A stretch of 64,000 bases of DNA from assembly GCA_963760375.1 (NCBI GenBank), contig CAVXCS010000005.1, positions 310,001 to 374,000 of the forward strand, read 5' to 3'. The notes beneath the pieces were generated by a model. The model did not search any database and was not told the DNA's origin. It saw only the letters and a list, made by a program, of their open reading frames with translations. Position numbers and translations under genes: made by a program. Of the stretch, positions 60,401 through 64,000 are shown piece after piece (position 1 is the first letter of the stretch; each line of letters opens with the position of its first letter). The stretch comes from Pelagihabitans sp963760375. Lineage in GTDB: Bacteria; Bacteroidota; Bacteroidia; Flavobacteriales; Flavobacteriaceae.

Positions 60401-61707
60401 AGATCATGGATGCCAAGACGGGCATCACCTTGAGTACCAACAACATTCCTTACGGTTCACAATTGTACGTGAAAAATGGGGCCAAGGTGGCCGCTTCGGA
60501 AATCATTTGTCAATGGGATCCTTATAACGGTGTGATCGTTTCCGAATTCCCAGGGAAGATCGCATACGAAAACATAGAGCAAGGGATTACCTATCAAGTG
60601 GAAATCGATGAACAGACCGGATTCCAGGAAAAAGTGATTTCAGAATCGAGAAACAAAAAATTGATTCCTACACTGTTGATCAAGAACACTAAGGATGAAG
60701 TGCTCCGTTCCTATAACCTTCCCGTGGGCTCACACCTTATGGTAGATGATGGGGACAAGATCAAAGAAGGCAAGATTTTGGTGAAAATACCCAGAAAGTC
60801 GGCAAAAACCGGAGATATCACCGGGGGTCTGCCTAGGGTAACCGAATTGTTCGAAGCCCGTAATCCCTCCAATCCGGCAGTTGTATCCGAAATTGATGGC
60901 GTTGTTTCCTTTGGTAAGATCAAAAGAGGTAACCGCGAAATCATAATCGAATCCAAACTCGGGGAGATCAAGAAATATCTGGTCAAACTTTCGAACCAAA
61001 TTTTGGTCCAGGAGAATGACTATGTGCGTGCCGGAATGCCCCTATCGGATGGTTCGGTTACGCCGGAGGATATCTTGGCGATCAAGGGCCCTTCCGCGGT
61101 TCAGCAATATTTGGTGAACGAGGTACAGGAAGTATACCGTTTGCAAGGGGTGAAGATCAACGACAAGCATTTCGAAGTCGTGGTACGCCAAATGATGAGA
61201 AAAGTACGGATAGAAGATCCGGGAGATACCATTTTCTTGGAGAACCAGTTGGTTCACAAAGATGATTTTATCGAAGAAAACGATGAAATATTCGGAAAGA
61301 AAGTAGTGCTCGATGCCGGAGAGTCAGAAAACCTGAAGGCGGGAATGATCATTACCGCAAGGGAACTTAGAGACGAAAACTCGATCCTTAAAAGGTCAGA
61401 TAAGGCTTTGGCCACTGCCAGGGATGCCGTTTCGGCCACTGCCACCCCGATTCTGCAAGGAATTACAAGGGCTTCGTTACAGACCAAGTCCTTTATTTCC
61501 GCAGCGTCGTTCCAGGAAACCACCAAAGTATTGAACGAAGCCGCAGTGAGCGGTAAGGTTGATACCTTGGAAGGATTGAAGGAAAACGTAATCGTGGGAC
61601 ACAGGATTCCGGCTGGTACCGGAATGCGCGATTATGAGAGTATTATAGTCGGTTCCAAAGAGGAATACGATGAAATCATGGCACGAAAGGAAGCCATGAA
61701 ATTCTAA
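57409..61707 (+). CDS. rpoC: DNA-directed RNA polymerase beta' subunit (1432 aa)
   Basis: Holds the catalytic magnesium in NADFDGDQMAVH (about 58831-58866). The N-terminal zinc ribbon is CACGKYKRIRYRGIVCDRCG (57607-57663), and the second zinc site CEAPKGICAKCYGRN is near 60106. The trigger loop region and VLTEAAIAGK-like end (VLNEAAVSGKVDTL) are intact. It closes the operon; a terminator follows six bases after the stop. Confidence 0.98.
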   Translation: MARINDNAPVKRFDKISIGLASPESILAESRGEVLKPETINYRTHKPERDGLFCERIFGPVKDYECACGKYKRIRYRGIVCDRCGVEVTEKKVRRDRVGHINLVVPVAHIWYFRSLPNKIGYLLGLPSKKLDMIIYYERYVVIQPGIAKGLEGEEIQQMDFLTEEEYLNIIESIPPENQYLEDSDPNKFIAKMGAECLIDLLGRIDLKELSYDLRHKANTETSKQRKTEALKRLQVVEALRESQENRDNRPEWMIMKVIPVIPPELRPLVPLDGGRFATSDLNDLYRRVIIRNNRLKRLVEIKAPEVILRNEKRMLQEAVDSLFDNTRKASAVKTESNRPLKSLSDSLKGKQGRFRQNLLGKRVDYSARSVIVVGPEMSLYECGLPKDMASELYKPFIIRKLIERGIVKTVKSAKKIIDKKEPVVWDILENVLKGHPVLLNRAPTLHRLGIQAFQPKLIEGKAIRLHPLVCTAFNADFDGDQMAVHLPLGPEAILEAQLLMLASHNILNPANGSPITVPSQDMVLGLYYMTKERKSTDEVKVKGEGLTFYSAEEVVIAFNEGRLDLNAGIKVRAKDFNEEGKLVNQIITTTVGRVLFNKVVPERAGYVNDVLNKKSLRDIIGNILALTDVPTTADFLDKIKTMGYEFAFKGGLSFSLGDIIIPKEKHEMIAEANEQVDGIMANYNMGLITNNERYNQVIDVWTSTNALLTELAMKRIREDQQGFNSVYMMLDSGARGSKEQIRQLTGMRGLMAKPKKSTAGGGEIIENPILSNFKEGLSILEYFISTHGARKGLADTALKTADAGYLTRRLVDVSQDVIINIEDCETLRGVLVEALKKNEEIVESLGERILGRVSLHDVYNPLTEELLLQAGQEIMEVDVKKIEASPIEKVEVRSALTCEAPKGICAKCYGRNLSTNKMVQRGEAVGVVAAQSIGEPGTQLTLRTFHVGGIAGNISEDSKLLAKFGGIAEIEDLRTVKGEDADGKTTEIVISRTSEIKIMDAKTGITLSTNNIPYGSQLYVKNGAKVAASEIICQWDPYNGVIVSEFPGKIAYENIEQGITYQVEIDEQTGFQEKVISESRNKKLIPTLLIKNTKDEVLRSYNLPVGSHLMVDDGDKIKEGKILVKIPRKSAKTGDITGGLPRVTELFEARNPSNPAVVSEIDGVVSFGKIKRGNREIIIESKLGEIKKYLVKLSNQILVQENDYVRAGMPLSDGSVTPEDILAIKGPSAVQQYLVNEVQEVYRLQGVKINDKHFEVVVRQMMRKVRIEDPGDTIFLENQLVHKDDFIEENDEIFGKKVVLDAGESENLKAGMIITARELRDENSILKRSDKALATARDAVSATATPILQGITRASLQTKSFISAASFQETTKVLNEAAVSGKVDTLEGLKENVIVGHRIPAGTGMRDYESIIVGSKEEYDEIMARKEAMKF

Positions 61708-61713
61708 ATAAAG

Positions 61714-61750
61714 AGCCCTCGATCATAAAAAGGTCGGGGGCTTTCTTTTT
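61714..61750 (+). terminator. intrinsic terminator after rpoC
   Basis: AGCCCTCGATC pairs with GGTCGGGGGCT over 11 pairs (two G-U), followed by TTCTTTTTT. It lies just after the rpoC stop and ends the secE-rpoC transcript. Confidence 0.85.
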
Positions 61751-61810
61751 TGTACCTGGCGACCATCCGTATGTGGTGGTGGCGCTGCTTAATGTAAAGC
61801 AATCCTAACA

Positions 61811-62116
61811 ATGGAAAAGAAAGAACAGAAACAAATCAATATTGAACTTGATGAAAAGACCGCGGAGGGCGTTTATTCAAACCTTGCGATCATCAACCAC
61901 TCGGTTTCCGAATTTGTCATCGATTTCATCAGTTTGATGCCCGGGGCGCCGAAGGCCAAAGTGAAGAGCCGTATCGTGCTGACCCCCCAGCATGCCAAAA
62001 AATTTCTTAAGGCCTTGAACGACAACGTGAATCGTTTCGAAAAGGCCCACGGAAGCATCAAGGATTATGATCAACCCGCCATACCGCTCAATTTTGGGCC
62101 TACTGGGGAAGCATAA
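61811..62116 (+). CDS. DUF3467 family protein (101 aa)
   Basis: A small conserved protein of unknown function. INIELDEKTAEGVYSNLAIINHSVSEFVIDFISLMPGAPKAKVKSRIV in shortened view, then TPQHAKKFLKALNDNVNRFE, match DUF3467. It lies after rpoC but beyond its terminator, a frequent position in Bacteroidota. No promoter box was found. Cytoplasmic; it may bind a partner protein. Confidence 0.87.
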   Translation: MEKKEQKQINIELDEKTAEGVYSNLAIINHSVSEFVIDFISLMPGAPKAKVKSRIVLTPQHAKKFLKALNDNVNRFEKAHGSIKDYDQPAIPLNFGPTGEA

Positions 62117-62150
62117 AAAAAGGGGCCACATTTTAAATGTGGCCCCTTTA
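62117..62150. terminator. bidirectional terminator between the DUF3467 gene and prfC
   Basis: AAAGGGGCCACATTT pairs with AAATGTGGCCCCTTT, with A and T runs on both sides, directly after the DUF3467 stop. prfC converges from the other side, ending at 62243. Confidence 0.88.
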
Positions 62151-62242
62151 CTTTGAATAAGGTAAAGATTTCCCTGATCGCCGTACGCTTTTTTGCCTTT
62201 CCACGCCAGCGGGTTCGAACTATAACCGCCCAAGATCGAGGC

Positions 62243-63832
62243 TTAGTCGAACTCTGAGGTAAAATGCAGTTTGACGTTCGGATATTTTTGTTGGGTCATT
62301 TGCAACGAAAACTGGGAATCTGCCAGAAAGACCAATTGCCCCCTTTTGTCCTTGGCCAGAAATTTTTGTTTCACCCTTTTGAATTCTTCGAATTCCTTGC
62401 TCTTTTTGTCTTTGGTAGATACCCAGCAGGCCTTGTATACCGGAAAGTTTTCATAGGAACACTTGGCGCCGTATTCATGCTCCAGACGATACTGGATCAC
62501 TTCAAATTGCAGGGCCCCGACCGTACCGATGACCTTTCTTCCATTGAGTTCCAAGGTGAACAATTGGGCCACCCCTTCATCCATCAATTGATCGATGCCT
62601 TTGTACAGCTGTTTCGACTTCATGGGGTCTGCATTGTTGATGTACCGGAAGTGTTCAGGGGAAAAGCTGGGAATTCCTTTATAATGTAGCTGTTCACCCT
62701 CTGTCAGGGTGTCACCGATCTTAAAATTGCCGGTATCGTGCAACCCCACGATATCACCGGGGTAGGAGATATCCACAATTTCTTTTTTTTCGGCAAAAAA
62801 GGCATTCGGACTCGAAAATTTCAATTTCTTGTCTTGACGTACGTGTAAATAGGGCTTGTTGCGCTCAAAGGTACCCGATACGATTTTTATGAACGCCAAG
62901 CGGTCGCGATGTTTTGGGTCCATGTTCGCATGAATTTTGAACACAAAACCGGTGAGCTCCTTTTCATCGGCGGCCACCAATCGTTCCTCTGCCATTTTCG
63001 ACTTGGGCGGCGGGGCAATTTCAATGAAGCAATCCAACAATTCCCTGACCCCGAAATTGTTCAAGGCCGACCCGAAAAAAACGGGTTGCTGCTGCCCTTT
63101 CAGATAGCGTTCACGATCAAATTTGGGATATACGCCATTGACCAGTTCCAAGTTTTCCCTTAAGTTTTGTGCCGCTTTGTTCCCTATGATGCGCTCCAGT
63201 TCGGGGCTGTTGATATCGTTGAAGGCTATGGTGTCTTCTATATTTTTCTTGCTATCACCGCTGAACAGGTTGATGTTCTTTTCATAGATATTGTAAATGC
63301 CCTTAAAATCATAGCCCATGCCGATCGGGAAACTCAAAGGGGTGACGCTAAAACCCAATTTTTGTTCCAATTCATCCAGCAAGTCGAAGGCATCTTTCCC
63401 TTCCCGGTCCATTTTATTGATGAACACAATGATAGGGATGCTGCGCATACGGCAAACTTCCACCAATTTTTCGGTCTGTTCCTCAACCCCTTTGGCCACA
63501 TCGACGACCACGATCACGCTGTCGACCGCGGTCAAAGTTCTGAAGGTATCCTCTGCAAAATCCTTGTGTCCCGGAGTATCCAGGATATTAATTTTTTTGT
63601 CCTTGTATAAAAAAGCGAGTACCGAGGTTGAAACGGAAATACCACGCTGGCGTTCGATTTCCATAAAATCGCTCGTGGCACTTTTCTTGATCTTATTGCT
63701 CTTTACCGCACCTGCCTCCTGAATGGCACCTCCAAATAGCAAAAGTTTCTCGGTGAGGGTGGTTTTACCGGCATCGGGATGGGAAATAATGCCAAATGTC
63801 CTTCTTCTTTGGATCTGTTCCTTAAAAGTCAT
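62243..63832 (-). CDS. prfC: peptide chain release factor 3 (529 aa)
   Basis: GTPase that removes RF1/RF2 from the ribosome after termination. The P loop is SHPDAGKTTLTEKLL, G3 is DTPGHKDF, and G4 is FINKMDRE. The RF3-specific inner domains (FKIHANMDPKHRDRLAFIKI, GTVGALQFEVIQYRLEHEYG) distinguish it from EF-G. Length is the family norm. It is a single gene with a -7 box about 15 bases upstream. Confidence 0.96.
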   Translation of the reverse strand: MTFKEQIQRRRTFGIISHPDAGKTTLTEKLLLFGGAIQEAGAVKSNKIKKSATSDFMEIERQRGISVSTSVLAFLYKDKKINILDTPGHKDFAEDTFRTLTAVDSVIVVVDVAKGVEEQTEKLVEVCRMRSIPIIVFINKMDREGKDAFDLLDELEQKLGFSVTPLSFPIGMGYDFKGIYNIYEKNINLFSGDSKKNIEDTIAFNDINSPELERIIGNKAAQNLRENLELVNGVYPKFDRERYLKGQQQPVFFGSALNNFGVRELLDCFIEIAPPPKSKMAEERLVAADEKELTGFVFKIHANMDPKHRDRLAFIKIVSGTFERNKPYLHVRQDKKLKFSSPNAFFAEKKEIVDISYPGDIVGLHDTGNFKIGDTLTEGEQLHYKGIPSFSPEHFRYINNADPMKSKQLYKGIDQLMDEGVAQLFTLELNGRKVIGTVGALQFEVIQYRLEHEYGAKCSYENFPVYKACWVSTKDKKSKEFEEFKRVKQKFLAKDKRGQLVFLADSQFSLQMTQQKYPNVKLHFTSEFD

Positions 63833-63846
63833 TTAAAAAATTTGTG

Positions 63847-63854
63847 CAAAAATA
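63847..63854 (-). promoter_or_regulatory. candidate -7 box TATTTTTG of prfC
   Basis: TATTTTTG on the minus strand fits TAnnTTTG, 14 bases before the prfC start. No TTG at -33. The remaining 146 bases to the window end hold no gene I can support. Confidence 0.4.
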
Positions 63855-64000
63855 AACTAATTTAATATACCCCATCGTCCAGCATGCGGTTATTACCAAG
63901 GCCGTTGGGGCTCGGTCCCCCCAAACCGTCTCTTTGAAAGTGACGATTATCGACCATCGGAAAAAAAGATCGATAAAATGCATTCAGCACTGTGGCGCAA

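Overview
The window is a stretch of a Bacteroidota chromosome, almost certainly from a marine-type member of the Flavobacteriaceae. Evidence: promoters of the TTG-N18/21-TAnnTTTG type; near-absence of Shine-Dalgarno sequences except in front of rpsU; a THX ribosomal protein; a single-chain acyl-CoA-binding protein; DUF2851, LUD, BLUF and stand-alone TonB-plug proteins; and the block tRNA(Thr,Tyr,Gly,Thr)-tuf-tRNA(Trp)-secE-nusG-rplKAJL-rpoBC. It is core chromosome. I see no insertion sequence, prophage, integron, CRISPR array or rRNA gene, and no gene-free stretch longer than 300 bases.

Layout. 1-5.7 kb (+): 3' part of valS, a 55-residue membrane protein, a GNAT acetyltransferase, a sterol-desaturase-type di-iron membrane oxygenase and a creatininase-family hydrolase. 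5.7-10.5 kb (-): operon rsfS-ftsH-LUD-cdsA-psd-ACBP, joining ribosome silencing, membrane proteolysis and phosphatidylethanolamine synthesis. 10.6-15 kb: birA, the pyrE/SRPBCC pair, a Nudix hydrolase sharing its start region with pyrE, and an M14 lipoprotein peptidase. 14.9-18.8 kb (-): a PAS histidine kinase with a single-domain response regulator, then coaD and ddl. 19-27.3 kb (mostly +): PASTA protein-rluD-GNAT, yaaA, small lipoprotein, THX (-), a uracil-DNA-glycosylase-superfamily protein, ppc, a miniature TonB-plug protein and a BLUF photoreceptor. 27.3-36.3 kb (-): an M20 peptidase and a complete trp operon. 36.3-47.9 kb: yceI/marR (-), rhodanese, DUF2851, PspC/K+ channel, an alanine/glycine symporter, an NSS transporter with its small subunit, a helix-hairpin-helix protein, an acyl-CoA dehydrogenase, rpsU and a Xer recombinase. 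47.9-62.1 kb (+): hpf and the translation/transcription block. 62.2-63.8 kb (-): prfC.

The strongest finding is the control region of the trp operon. A consensus promoter is followed within five bases by an 18-codon leader ORF with three consecutive Trp codons. After it come a possible antiterminator and an 11-bp terminator hairpin before trpE. The geometry suggests that the leader peptide is read from a nearly leaderless mRNA. The operon also carries a DJ-1/PfpI-family gene between trpC and trpF, a 38-codon ORF tiled between trpG and trpD by 4-base overlaps, and a conserved-looking small membrane protein after trpA.

Other points worth a second look are the exceptional Shine-Dalgarno of rpsU, probably part of bS21 autoregulation; candidate leaderless starts of pyrE and xerC; the MarR operator palindromes; the non-canonical filter of the K+ channel; and hairpins inside the tuf-rpoBC block. 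Assignments rest on reading protein motifs and base pairing by eye; no database search was possible.
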